Both the position numbers and the translations under genes were made by a program. From assembly GCF_004959765.1 (NCBI RefSeq), contig NZ_SJZD01000004.1, forward strand, positions 108,424-172,423: a stretch of 64,000 nucleotides of DNA. Direction: 5' to 3'. Below the pieces are notes generated by a model that had not been told where the DNA came from, searched no databases, and saw nothing but the letters and a program-made list of their open reading frames with translations. Positions 55,834 to 64,000 of the stretch are shown in pieces. How positions within the stretch are numbered: position 1 is the stretch's first letter; each line of letters opens with the position of its first letter. Origin of the DNA: Flavobacterium sp. H122. GTDB taxonomy: Bacteria; Bacteroidota; Bacteroidia; Flavobacteriales; Flavobacteriaceae.

Positions 55834-57258
55834 ATGGAAGAATGTATTTCAGTATTTGACATGTTAAAAATTGGTGTTGGCCCTTCAAGTTCCCATACAC
55901 TTGGGCCTTGGCGTGCCGCAGAACGATTTTTAAACGAATTAAGAGATGAAAACATTCTTGAAAAAATCACTTCTGTTAAAGTTGATTTATACGGTTCATT
56001 GTCTTTAACCGGAATTGGACATGCAACTGATTTAGCCGTAATGCTGGGACTTAGCGGTCAAGATCCTGAATATATTCCTGTAAAGGATATTGACGGAATT
56101 ATCAAATCCATCAAAACAAATCACAAATTAAATTTAGCAAATCAGCTATCAATTGATTTTGAAATTGAAAAAGACATTATTTTCAATAAAAACTTTCTCC
56201 CCTTTCATGCAAACGGATTAACCTTTACTGCTTTTTATGAGAACTCCAAATATGAATCCACATTCTATTCCATAGGTGGCGGGTTTGTTGTAAAAGAAGA
56301 AAGAACCAACGCGAAACAAAAAGAAGAAGTAAAAAAATCTTTTCCATATCCTATCAATCTCGCTTCTGAATTACTGGAATATTGCCAGAAAGAAAACCGT
56401 AAAATTTCTGAAATTGTATATGACAATGAAAAATCTATCCGTACAGAAGAGGAAATTCACAGCGAATTGTTACGTGTTTGGCATACCATGCTGGAATGTA
56501 TGTATATAGGCTGTCACAGCGAAGGTATTTTACCTGGCGGTTTAAATGTACGCCGCCGTGCTTTTGACATGCATCAAAACCTAATTGGTCTGGCTAATTA
56601 TTCAAATCCACAGGAGTGGCTGGAAACCATCAGAAAGACAGAAGTAAAATTCCGTCAGATTCTAAAATGGGTTTCATGTTTTGCCTTAGCTGTAAATGAA
56701 GTAAACGCATCTTTAGGCAGAGTAGTTACTGCTCCAACAAATGGAAGTGCCGGAGTAATTCCAGCGGTTTTAATGTATTATATGGTAATTGAAAATCATG
56801 ATGCTGATGATAAACATGTAAAACAATTTTTAATGGTAGCCGGTGAAATTGGCTCTATTTTCAAAAAAGGAGCTACTATTTCTGCAGCAATGGGAGGATG
56901 TCAGGCTGAAATTGGTGTGTCATCAGCTATGGCAGCCGGGGCTTTATGTGAAGTAATGGGCGGCACTCCTGAGCAGGTTTTAATGGCTGCCGAAATTGCT
57001 ATGGAACATCATTTGGGATTAACCTGTGATCCAATAGGTGGTCTGGTTCAAATTCCATGTATTGAAAGAAACACCATGGGTGCTATCAAAGCAATAAACG
57101 CAGCCGAATTAGCCCTTGAAACCGATCCTAAAAATGCGAAAGTACCGCTGGATAAAGTAGTCAACACTATGTGGCAGACTGCCAAGGATATGAACAACAA
57201 ATACAAAGAAACTTCTGAAGGAGGTCTTGCGGTTGCCGTAAATATGGCAGACTGTTAA
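55834..57258 (+). CDS. sdaA: L-serine ammonia-lyase (iron-sulfur dependent)
   Basis: A 474-residue single-chain L-serine dehydratase, converting serine to pyruvate and ammonia with a [4Fe-4S] cluster. The N-terminal beta domain opens with [20 protein letters not shown], and the alpha domain has [18 protein letters not shown]. Cluster cysteines are visible in [20 protein letters not shown] and [20 protein letters not shown]. Length fits the fused SdaA/SdaB type. It has its own promoter and shares a hairpin terminator with the convergent guaB gene. The likely role is amino acid catabolism or serine detoxification. Confidence 0.95.
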   Translation: MEECISVFDMLKIGVGPSSSHTLGPWRAAERFLNELRDENILEKITSVKVDLYGSLSLTGIGHATDLAVMLGLSGQDPEYIPVKDIDGIIKSIKTNHKLNLANQLSIDFEIEKDIIFNKNFLPFHANGLTFTAFYENSKYESTFYSIGGGFVVKEERTNAKQKEEVKKSFPYPINLASELLEYCQKENRKISEIVYDNEKSIRTEEEIHSELLRVWHTMLECMYIGCHSEGILPGGLNVRRRAFDMHQNLIGLANYSNPQEWLETIRKTEVKFRQILKWVSCFALAVNEVNASLGRVVTAPTNGSAGVIPAVLMYYMVIENHDADDKHVKQFLMVAGEIGSIFKKGATISAAMGGCQAEIGVSSAMAAGALCEVMGGTPEQVLMAAEIAMEHHLGLTCDPIGGLVQIPCIERNTMGAIKAINAAELALETDPKNAKVPLDKVVNTMWQTAKDMNNKYKETSEGGLAVAVNMADC

Positions 57259-57291
57259 TTTAACCGCCGGAGAAAGAATCTTAAAAATAAA

Positions 57292-57321
57292 AAAGAATGG
57301 CTTTAAATTAAGCCATTCTTT
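57292..57321. terminator. Bidirectional terminator between sdaA and guaB
   Basis: AAAGAATGGCTT and AAGCCATTCTTT flank a six-base loop, with A and T runs on the two sides. Confidence 0.9.
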
Positions 57322-57356
57322 TTTTAACGTAATGCAGCCATTAGCATTTTAAAAAT

Positions 57357-58829
57357 TTATCTGGAATAATTTGGAGCTTCTTTTGTAATTGTAACGTTAT
57401 GAGGATGACTTTCCCCTATTCCACTAGCCGTAATTCTAATAAAACGGCCTGTAGCCTGCAAAGTTTCAATATCTTTTGAACCACAGTAACCCATTCCGGC
57501 TCTTAAACCGCCTATAAACTGAAGCATACTTTCGTTCAGCTCCCCTTTATAAGGCACACGTCCTACAATTCCTTCCGGAACTAATTTTTTCACATCGTCT
57601 TCAACATCCTGGAAATAACGGTCTTTTGAGCCTTCTTTCATAGCTTCAACAGATCCCATTCCTCTATATGATTTGAATTTTCTTCCTTCAAAAATAATGG
57701 TTTCACCCGGTGATTCTTTTGTTCCTGCCAATAATGAACCCAGCATCACACAATCAGCACCCGCAGCAATAGCTTTAGGAATATCTCCTGTATAACGGAT
57801 ACCTCCATCAGCAATAACCGGTACTCCAGTTCCTCTTAAAGCGGCAGCTACTTCCAATACAGCTGAAAATTGCGGGAATCCAACACCGGCAACCACGCGG
57901 GTAGTACAAATCGAACCAGGTCCGATTCCAACTTTAACTGCATCGGCACCGTTTTGAGCCAGATACAAAGCTGCTTCGGGAGTTGCGATATTTCCTACCA
58001 CAACATCAAGTTCAGGGAATTTTGCTTTAACCTGTTTCAACACATCCACCACACCTTTAGTATGTCCGTGTGCAGTATCAATAATTACAGCATCAACTCC
58101 TGCATTTACAAGAGCTTCTGCCCTTTCTACAGCATCCGCAGTAACACCTAAAGCAGCAGCTACTCTTAAACGGCCGAATTTATCTTTATTTGCATTAGGC
58201 TTTTGAGTCAGCTTAGTGATATCTCTAAAAGTAATTAATCCGATTAATTTATAATCAGCATCAACTACCGGAAGTTTTTCAATTTTATTTCCCTGCAGAA
58301 TTTCTTCAGCCTTATCCAAAGTTGTTCCTTCAGGAGCAGTAACAAGATTTTGCGATGTCATTACTTCAGTAATTGCTCTTTGATTGTCTTTTTCAAATCG
58401 CAAATCACGATTAGTCACAATACCTTTCAATACACCATTTTCATCAACTACAGGAATCCCGCCTATACCATATTCCTGCATTGCTTTTTTAGCATCAGCA
58501 ACTATAGCAGTTAAAGGTAAAGTTACAGGGTCAATTATCATTCCGCTTTCAGCACGTTTTACTTTACGTACTTCAGCAGCTTGCTTTTTAATGGACATAT
58601 TTTTGTGCAAAACGCCTATCCCTCCTTCCTGTGCCATTGCAATAGCCATTGCACTCTCGGTTACAGTATCCATTGCGGCAGATACAATAGGAACATTCAA
58701 AGTAATGTTTTTTGAGAATCTCGTTTTGATGCTTACTTCTCTGGGAAGAATTTCAGAGTAATTCGGGATGAGCAATACATCGTCATAAGTTAGCCCTTCA
58801 CCGATAATCTTAGTTGTGTGTGCGTTCAT
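57357..58829 (-). CDS. guaB: Inosine-5'-monophosphate dehydrogenase
   Basis: A 490-residue enzyme that oxidises IMP to XMP, the committing step to GMP. I start at ATG 58829 ([20 protein letters not shown]); a TTG two codons upstream is less likely. The TIM barrel is split by two CBS domains at about residues 95-215 ([39 protein letters not shown]). The catalytic Cys loop is [17 protein letters not shown] near residue 300, and the flap region follows [13 protein letters not shown]. It is a monocistronic gene between convergent sdaA and a divergent membrane protein gene. Confidence 0.96.
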   Translation of the reverse strand: MNAHTTKIIGEGLTYDDVLLIPNYSEILPREVSIKTRFSKNITLNVPIVSAAMDTVTESAMAIAMAQEGGIGVLHKNMSIKKQAAEVRKVKRAESGMIIDPVTLPLTAIVADAKKAMQEYGIGGIPVVDENGVLKGIVTNRDLRFEKDNQRAITEVMTSQNLVTAPEGTTLDKAEEILQGNKIEKLPVVDADYKLIGLITFRDITKLTQKPNANKDKFGRLRVAAALGVTADAVERAEALVNAGVDAVIIDTAHGHTKGVVDVLKQVKAKFPELDVVVGNIATPEAALYLAQNGADAVKVGIGPGSICTTRVVAGVGFPQFSAVLEVAAALRGTGVPVIADGGIRYTGDIPKAIAAGADCVMLGSLLAGTKESPGETIIFEGRKFKSYRGMGSVEAMKEGSKDRYFQDVEDDVKKLVPEGIVGRVPYKGELNESMLQFIGGLRAGMGYCGSKDIETLQATGRFIRITASGIGESHPHNVTITKEAPNYSR

Positions 58830-58854
58830 TTGCAATTTGTAATTAAATTGCGTG

Positions 58855-58885
58855 CAAATGTAATAAATTTAGCTCACTTAATAAA
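58855..58885 (-). promoter_or_regulatory. Promoter of guaB
   Basis: On the minus strand TTTA (58885-58882), 19 bp, TACATTTG (58862-58855), 25 bp before the start codon; one mismatch to the Bacteroidetes consensus. Confidence 0.5.
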
Positions 58886-58901
58886 ACCTACAGACTAAAT
58901 A

Positions 58902-59663
58902 ATGAACGCCCTAACGCTATTTTTAACAGAAACTTTACTAATTTCCATAGCAATTGTCCTTTTACACCGGTTTAAAGATTATTTTGGTATAGGATTACTC
59001 TTAATTTTTTTGGGTTCCGTTCAATTCATACAAACAATTTTAACCACAACAGTATATAATGAAATTTTCAAGGATATTGTAATTTCACCCGGATCAGCTG
59101 TTTTGTATACCTCTACACTTTGCTGTATTTTATTGATATTCCATACAGAAGGAGTTACAAAAACAAGAACTGCTATCTTTGGTTTATTATTTTCAAATGT
59201 ATTGCTGGCTTTTTTATCTGCTATAACAGTGAGGCAGCTGGGAATTGACTCTCATTCATTACAAACCGACAGCTTAAAGGAAATATTCAGTTTTGATGTC
59301 ACTTTATTTTTAGTGGGTGCAATACTAATGTTTATTGACTTTTTTGTTTTAATAATAATTTATCAGTTTGTCAATTTTAAATTGAGTAAAATTCCGTCAT
59401 TTTTTAAAATCTACCTTCCTCTCTCCTCCGTAGCATTATTTGACTCGGTAGTTTTCTACAGCATCAATTTTATAAGCCTTGACAATGAAGCCAATCTGCT
59501 GAATTCAAATATAATAGCCAAACAAATAGCAGTATTGATCTTCAGTCTTATAATTTATATGTATTTACGTTATTCCAAACTGGAGAATGTAAAAGAAATG
59601 CCTCAGAGTTTTAATGCTGTTGCTTCAATATTCTCTTTTTATGAAGAAAAAAACAAAAGCTGA
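58902..59663 (+). CDS. Seven-helix membrane protein (VUT/sensor-like)
   Basis: A 253-residue polytopic protein with about seven helices (LFLTETLLISIAIVLLHRF; FGIGLLLIFLGSVQFIQTIL; AVLYTSTLCCILLIFHTEG; AIFGLLFSNVLLAFLSAI; VTLFLVGAILMFIDFFVLII and two more). The motif arrangement resembles the membrane sensor part found ahead of PAS or kinase domains in Flavobacteriia, and loosely the VUT (queuosine precursor transporter) family. No kinase or output domain follows; the protein ends with a short soluble tail of about 25 residues. It is divergent from guaB and convergent with the TonB receptor gene (7-bp gap). Function unassigned. Confidence 0.65.
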   Translation: MNALTLFLTETLLISIAIVLLHRFKDYFGIGLLLIFLGSVQFIQTILTTTVYNEIFKDIVISPGSAVLYTSTLCCILLIFHTEGVTKTRTAIFGLLFSNVLLAFLSAITVRQLGIDSHSLQTDSLKEIFSFDVTLFLVGAILMFIDFFVLIIIYQFVNFKLSKIPSFFKIYLPLSSVALFDSVVFYSINFISLDNEANLLNSNIIAKQIAVLIFSLIIYMYLRYSKLENVKEMPQSFNAVASIFSFYEEKNKS

Positions 59664-59670
59664 ATTTCTT

Positions 59671-62106
59671 TTAAAAAACAAATTCCAAAGTAGTGTAAAA
59701 CACCCTTGGTTCTGAAGGAATTATTCCAGGCCCCGGATACCCTGTTGCTCTTCGCGTAAAATACCAGTTATTCGTTACGTTATTAACTCCGGCTTCCAGT
59801 TTGAATCTTTTCCATTTATACGAAGCTGAAAAATCCATCACATAGTAGGCTGGAATTTCTCCGAAAATACCATAAGTGTTATCATCAGCATCCGTTGGTC
59901 TGTTATAAGCATCTGTAAACTGTGACGTAACATAAGTCAATTGCGTACTTGTCAGGAAGTTTTTATAGCCAAGCCCCATACCTATTTTAGCATTGCATAA
60001 AGGCACAAATTCCACTTTGTTACCTTCAACATTTGGACGGTCTGACTTAAGATATTTAGATTCTGTCAGAGATATATTGGAAAATACTTCCCATGCTAAG
60101 TTTTCATTTCCTTTTAAAAATGTTCTTTGAAGATTCCAATTCAAAATAGATTCTACTCCATAAGTGATTCCTGTTCCCACATTATCCCGTAAACGCACTG
60201 TGGTATTTGTACCATCAGGATTTCGAGCTTCAAATTCACCAATTTTATCATCATAGTATAATGCAAAGCCACTTATATCGAATGCGACAGCATCTACTAT
60301 TCGACCGCGTACACCAATATCTGAACTGTAACCTTTTTCATCCGTAATATTCTCGTCAATAGCCTGACCAGCACTTGCCGTTCTGATATCATTAAACGTA
60401 ACCGAACGGTAGTTTTGTGAAACGTTTCCATAAAATTCAATACCATTTTGCGGTTTATAACTTAAACCTATCCCCAGCAAAAGAAAATTTCTCTCCTTCA
60501 CATTGTTTTCAGCATAAGTTTCATCCAAAATAACATTTCCGGCCAAGTCCCTGTTAATTCTTCTGTAGCTTCCGTTTGCCTGTGTTTTTATAATCTCATA
60601 ACGGAATCCCGGAGTAATAGAAAATTTATCAGAAACTCTAAAAATATTCTCTCCAAAAAAAGCTATATTCAGATTAGGAAATTTATACGAGGATTGTGTT
60701 GGATAAAACGGAAATTCATCAGTTGCCAACTCAAAATCAGGCCCATTACCTGAACTTCCCGGTCCCTGAAGCCCTGAATTGTCTGATTGGTAATATTTGG
60801 CACCAATTAGAAAAGCATTGCTTTTAGTTAAGAAATCATATTTTTTCAAATACCTGGCTTCAGCTCCCCAGTTCACAAATTCACCAATAATCAAATCCCT
60901 TTCTGTACCTTGAATATCTTGATTAGAAACACGGTTGGACCTATACCCTAAAGCTTTTCTGGAAGCATTCAATCCAAATAACTGAAGAGAAAAATCGGCA
61001 TTATCTTCAAATTTATGCTTAAAACGTAAAGCGAACAAATTCCAATTAATATCAAACCAGTTTCTGGAACGGTTACTTTGCGCAGGATCTTGATTAAACA
61101 TATAATCCGTTAGACCTCCGGCCTGTTTTGCCAGATAATCGAAATAAGTATAATCAAAATGCAATGACGTTTTTGGTGTAAACTGGTAATTCAGATTGGC
61201 AAAAAAAGTTTTAGCATCAAAATTTGAATTCGGGCGGAAACCATCACCTCTTTTAAAATTGTAAAAAGAATAATAACTGAATTTACCTTTGGTACCGCTC
61301 AAACTCGTGAAGTTGGAGAAAAAATCATAGGTAGCCCCAGTAAATCGGGTAGTTACTTCCATTTCCTTCTGAACAGGTTTTTTCAGTTTAAAATTAACCA
61401 TTCCACCAAACTGTGTTCCATATTGCAGTGAAGCCGCACCGCGCACAATCTGGATTTCTTCCAAAGCTTCCGTAGGGGTGGCATAATAACTTTCGGGATA
61501 GCCTAAAACATCGGCACTGATATCATAATCGTTTTGACGGGTATTAAAATTTGAGGTTCTATTAGGATCCAAACCACGGCCACCTATGGAAAGCTGCAAA
61601 CCACCGTCATTACTTTCATTGATAGTCAACCCAACTACCTGTGAAAAAATCTGACGCGCATTGTTTGTTGCTTTATTCGCAGTCAATTTATTAACCTGAA
61701 CAACTTCGGTTTTTTTTCCTGCATATATAGCGGTTTCCTCTATATCTTTCAGTTTTCGGATAGCCGTAAATCGCTCGCGTTGTCTTGTAATGACCACTTC
61801 AGAAAGATTTTTTAATTTTTCTAGTATTACTGTATAACTGCTTTCAGCGGACACAAAAGACTTTTCGAAAATCTGATAATCATCTTTATAAAAAACCAAA
61901 TCATGAGATCTATTATCATTAATTTGAATTACAAATTCACCTTGTTTATCAGTAAAAACTTTAAGACCCGTCGTTTTGTCGAATATTTCAACATATTCAA
62001 GACGCAAACCGCCCGAGGAAACAACATTACCTTTAATTACCTGCGCAAAACTGTTAAAAGTCAGTAAAAATAAAACTGCAAAAAAACTATAATCCTTTAA
62101 TTTCAT
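59671..62106 (-). CDS. TonB-dependent receptor (FecA-like)
   Basis: An 811-residue outer-membrane receptor. I start at ATG 62106 (MKLKDYSFFAVLFLLTFNSF, AQ), a good signal peptide; an upstream in-frame start at 62169 would lack one. A carboxypeptidase-like regulatory domain (GNVVSSGGLRLEYVEIFDK) is followed by a plug with NNARQIFSQVVGLTINESND, IGGRGLDPNRTSNFNTRQND and IVRGAASLQYGTQFGGMVNF, and a 22-strand-type barrel ending FYTTLEFVF. The plug resembles ferric citrate/siderophore receptors (FecA, COG4772). The start overlaps the HTTM gene by 20 bp, so it is the third gene of an imelysin-HTTM-receptor operon. Confidence 0.92.
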   Translation of the reverse strand: MKLKDYSFFAVLFLLTFNSFAQVIKGNVVSSGGLRLEYVEIFDKTTGLKVFTDKQGEFVIQINDNRSHDLVFYKDDYQIFEKSFVSAESSYTVILEKLKNLSEVVITRQRERFTAIRKLKDIEETAIYAGKKTEVVQVNKLTANKATNNARQIFSQVVGLTINESNDGGLQLSIGGRGLDPNRTSNFNTRQNDYDISADVLGYPESYYATPTEALEEIQIVRGAASLQYGTQFGGMVNFKLKKPVQKEMEVTTRFTGATYDFFSNFTSLSGTKGKFSYYSFYNFKRGDGFRPNSNFDAKTFFANLNYQFTPKTSLHFDYTYFDYLAKQAGGLTDYMFNQDPAQSNRSRNWFDINWNLFALRFKHKFEDNADFSLQLFGLNASRKALGYRSNRVSNQDIQGTERDLIIGEFVNWGAEARYLKKYDFLTKSNAFLIGAKYYQSDNSGLQGPGSSGNGPDFELATDEFPFYPTQSSYKFPNLNIAFFGENIFRVSDKFSITPGFRYEIIKTQANGSYRRINRDLAGNVILDETYAENNVKERNFLLLGIGLSYKPQNGIEFYGNVSQNYRSVTFNDIRTASAGQAIDENITDEKGYSSDIGVRGRIVDAVAFDISGFALYYDDKIGEFEARNPDGTNTTVRLRDNVGTGITYGVESILNWNLQRTFLKGNENLAWEVFSNISLTESKYLKSDRPNVEGNKVEFVPLCNAKIGMGLGYKNFLTSTQLTYVTSQFTDAYNRPTDADDNTYGIFGEIPAYYVMDFSASYKWKRFKLEAGVNNVTNNWYFTRRATGYPGPGIIPSEPRVFYTTLEFVF

Positions 62107-63454
62107 CTGTAAATGGGAGTATCCACGTTTTGTGTTTGAATGATTCTTTTTCTTTAGCCAAATCGACATCAGGGTTTATATATCTTTGGCTTAAACGTCC
62201 GTTGAGAGCTACATAACTGTCCACGCGTACTTCTGGATCAGTTACGCCGGCTTTTTTATAATAATCTCTTAAAAAATGAGCATATTCTAAAATAAAATCA
62301 GGTTGAAAAGACATTTGCTTTTCCTGAAATGGTGTCAAAAACTGACTGTTTTCAACCATAATTGTTTGTTTCGTTACAGAATCAGTCACTTTAAACTGGG
62401 TATAACCTGATTTTTCCATCAACATTACTCTCCAGGAAAAACGGAAACCTTCTTCCGTCCAAAATAATTCACCCGGATACAATAAATATCTAAAAGGAAA
62501 TGCCAATTGAATAACGAGAAACAAAACAATAAAACTCAACTTAAGCTTATGGCTCAAAGTGAATTCATATAATAATGCCTTTCCATTTTCAAAGACTTTG
62601 AAATCAATTTTCAATACATTCCCTATCCAGAAAAGTATCTTTTTATGAAAATCCGAAGAAAAGAAAATCAGTGTACTGATAATCATCACATAAGGAAAAA
62701 CACCTATAGGAAAAAGCATTTTGGTAAATACATGAAAAAAAACGACTAAGAAAAATCCAAGGATTCTTGTTCGTTTATAAAGCAACAGAAAAGGTATGGT
62801 TAAATCATATACTGCACCACACCAGCTAAAAGCATAATGTATCCAGCTTTCATTAAAAAAACTACCCACAATTGGCATTCCTGAATTCATAGGCAGCCAC
62901 ATCTTTAAAGGCATCGCTTCTATCAACCAATCTGAATTAAGTTTTGCCAATCCGGCATAAAAATAAACAACACCTAAAATTAATTTTACAGCATCGACCG
63001 ACCAAACAGGAATACGCTGATAATTTCGAGTAGAATTTTTATAAGCATCAACCGAAAATGAAGCATTTGCGGGAAGAAAAATAAGCAGAAAAGCTACTAT
63101 TGAAATAAAATAATAATGATTCAGATACGTCGTTTTATCCATCAGTTCTATATAGGTAAAACTCAGAAAAAAAGTAACAGCAGCAATTCTGTATTTGTAT
63201 CCTACAGCTAACAAAAGTGCTGATAAACCACAAACAGCAAACAACAAATAAGTATAATTGCCTAAGGGTTTTATCCATTCAAAACCATAATATGTAAAAT
63301 GAAACTGAGGTTTAATATAAAACTTTTCGATCCATCCAAAAGAGGCAAACCGAATCACACTAAAAAACATCATTAAACCAAACGCCAGCCTAAAAAAAGC
63401 CAGCGTTGCAGATTCGGTTGTAGTATTTAAATAATTTTTAAAACGTAGCAACAT
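62087..63454 (-). CDS. HTTM-domain membrane protein
   Basis: A 455-residue membrane protein with an HTTM (horizontally transferred transmembrane) domain related to vitamin K-dependent gamma-carboxylase. Landmarks are LAFFRLAFGLMMFFSVIRF at the first helix, VKLILGVVYFYAGLAKLNSD, MPIVGSFFNESWIHYAF and the helix pair near SFIVLFLVIQLAFPFRYLLY, with the soluble C-terminal part WTEEGFRFSWRVMLMEKSGY. Members in Flavobacteriia sit beside imelysin and FecA-like genes and are thought to take part in iron uptake, though carboxylase activity is unproven. It lies 2 bp after the imelysin-like gene and overlaps the receptor gene by 20 bp. Confidence 0.9.
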   Translation of the reverse strand: MLLRFKNYLNTTTESATLAFFRLAFGLMMFFSVIRFASFGWIEKFYIKPQFHFTYYGFEWIKPLGNYTYLLFAVCGLSALLLAVGYKYRIAAVTFFLSFTYIELMDKTTYLNHYYFISIVAFLLIFLPANASFSVDAYKNSTRNYQRIPVWSVDAVKLILGVVYFYAGLAKLNSDWLIEAMPLKMWLPMNSGMPIVGSFFNESWIHYAFSWCGAVYDLTIPFLLLYKRTRILGFFLVVFFHVFTKMLFPIGVFPYVMIISTLIFFSSDFHKKILFWIGNVLKIDFKVFENGKALLYEFTLSHKLKLSFIVLFLVIQLAFPFRYLLYPGELFWTEEGFRFSWRVMLMEKSGYTQFKVTDSVTKQTIMVENSQFLTPFQEKQMSFQPDFILEYAHFLRDYYKKAGVTDPEVRVDSYVALNGRLSQRYINPDVDLAKEKESFKHKTWILPFTDEIKGL

Positions 63455-63456
63455 AA

Positions 63457-64000
63457 TTAATCACCATCAGCATCGACATAATCAACAGTAATATTTAAAG
63501 CAGGCATCATGTCTGTTTTAAAATATATTACATTCCATTGCAATTGATCAAATGCAGTGATCATTTTAGAATTATCTGAAAAAATCTGTTCAGAAAAACT
63601 ATCATTTAATTGTGCAGTAGTTGTAAAAATTGCAGCAAATTTAGCGTTAATAATATCACTCAGTTTTTGACCATCTTTCACAACATTAAGATGATCCAAA
63701 TATTCTTTAAGACCTGCACCTGTAGTTGAAGAAGCGAAATGCTTACCATTAAAGAAATTTTGGGTTGCAGTTATCCCTTCATTTAATAATAATTTCGATA
63801 TATCATTCTTGTAATATGCTTCTACTTTATTTGAATAAGTGGTACCACTTGAATAAACTCCGGCAGGAATACCCACTTTTCCGGCACGCACGTTTTTTTC
63901 GTAATTCTTCACGAAAACATTTACCATCTTATTTACTGAACTGGTCACAGAATTTCCATTACTTGCGATAAAGTTATTTCTATAAGTATTTTTCCAATCG
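63457..64000 (-). CDS. Imelysin-family periplasmic protein, N-terminus outside window
   Basis: The C-terminal about 180 residues of a secreted imelysin/M75-like protein; the frame is open to the right edge (DWKNTYRNNFIASNGNSVTS before the GTG at 63948). Features include KMVNVFVKNYEKNVRAGKVG, SSGTTYSNKVEAYY, NEGITATQNFFNG and the all-helical run ending ITVDYVDADGD. Imelysin-like proteins bind iron or heme at the cell surface or in the periplasm and are co-encoded with TonB receptors. It is upstream of HTTM with a 2-bp gap. Assignment rests on the fold pattern and operon company. Confidence 0.8.
   Translation of the reverse strand, partial: DWKNTYRNNFIASNGNSVTSSVNKMVNVFVKNYEKNVRAGKVGIPAGVYSSGTTYSNKVEAYYKNDISKLLLNEGITATQNFFNGKHFASSTTGAGLKEYLDHLNVVKDGQKLSDIINAKFAAIFTTTAQLNDSFSEQIFSDNSKMITAFDQLQWNVIYFKTDMMPALNITVDYVDADGD

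Noticed and set aside
1..64000. CRISPR arrays or insertion sequences
   Set aside because: No regularly spaced direct repeats, transposase motifs or terminal inverted repeats were seen on reading through the window.

Overview
The window looks like chromosomal DNA of a Bacteroidetes bacterium, most probably a Flavobacteriaceae member close to Flavobacterium. The DNA is AT-rich. A-rich leaders take the place of Shine-Dalgarno sites, and several promoters match the Bacteroidetes TTTG-N19-TAnnTTTG pattern, most clearly the one for tRNA-Tyr. Families typical of the group are present: SusC-like TonB-dependent receptors, TlpA proteins with DUF4369, META lipoproteins, and an HTTM/imelysin iron module. 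All family names come from reading the translated sequence; no database was searched.

Region 1 (1-5700): the 3' part of an RND efflux permease with two small companions, a convergent pair of small hypothetical genes, a TlpA-type thioredoxin lipoprotein broken at a nine-A run, and tRNA-Tyr. Region 2 (5768-16435, minus strand): a compact metal resistance cluster. In transcription order it holds a P2-type cation ATPase, a broken small ORF, an AAA-type ATPase, a CusA-like RND pump encoded as two overlapping halves, a TolC-like channel, and two tandem CusB-like adaptors that each carry a CPMHP heavy-metal-binding domain. A separate lipoprotein with the same domain lies upstream. The likely job is efflux of Cu/Ag or a similar cation.

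Region 3 (16436-36482, plus strand) is the most striking part: a Tc (ABC) toxin locus. It has an 863-bp non-coding leader, a 2514-residue TcB-TcC fusion with an unrecognised C-terminal effector domain of about 290 residues, a membrane/coiled-coil protein of unknown role, an astacin-like zinc protease with no visible Sec signal, and a 3077-residue TcA translocation subunit with unusual cysteine-rich insertions. Together TcA (pore/injection device), TcB-TcC (cocoon plus enclosed toxin) and the protease look like a secreted toxin system aimed at other cells.

Region 4 (36639-64000): mostly conserved housekeeping genes. These are menE, a CPBP protease, an ArsC-like protein, a TonB-dependent receptor, corA, a DUF937-OmpA protein, hutI, two lipoproteins, lpd, a double-glycine-leader cysteine-rich peptide, an Lrp regulator with a META lipoprotein, pyrR-pyrB, an LTA-synthase-like sulfatase, sdaA, guaB, and an iron-uptake-like operon (imelysin, HTTM protein, TonB receptor) that runs off the right edge.

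Three coding regions are interrupted (TlpA, a small ORF in the metal operon, and CusA). Two breaks lie in A runs and could be sequencing indels. The CusA break does not lie in a homopolymer and looks like a genuine coupled split.
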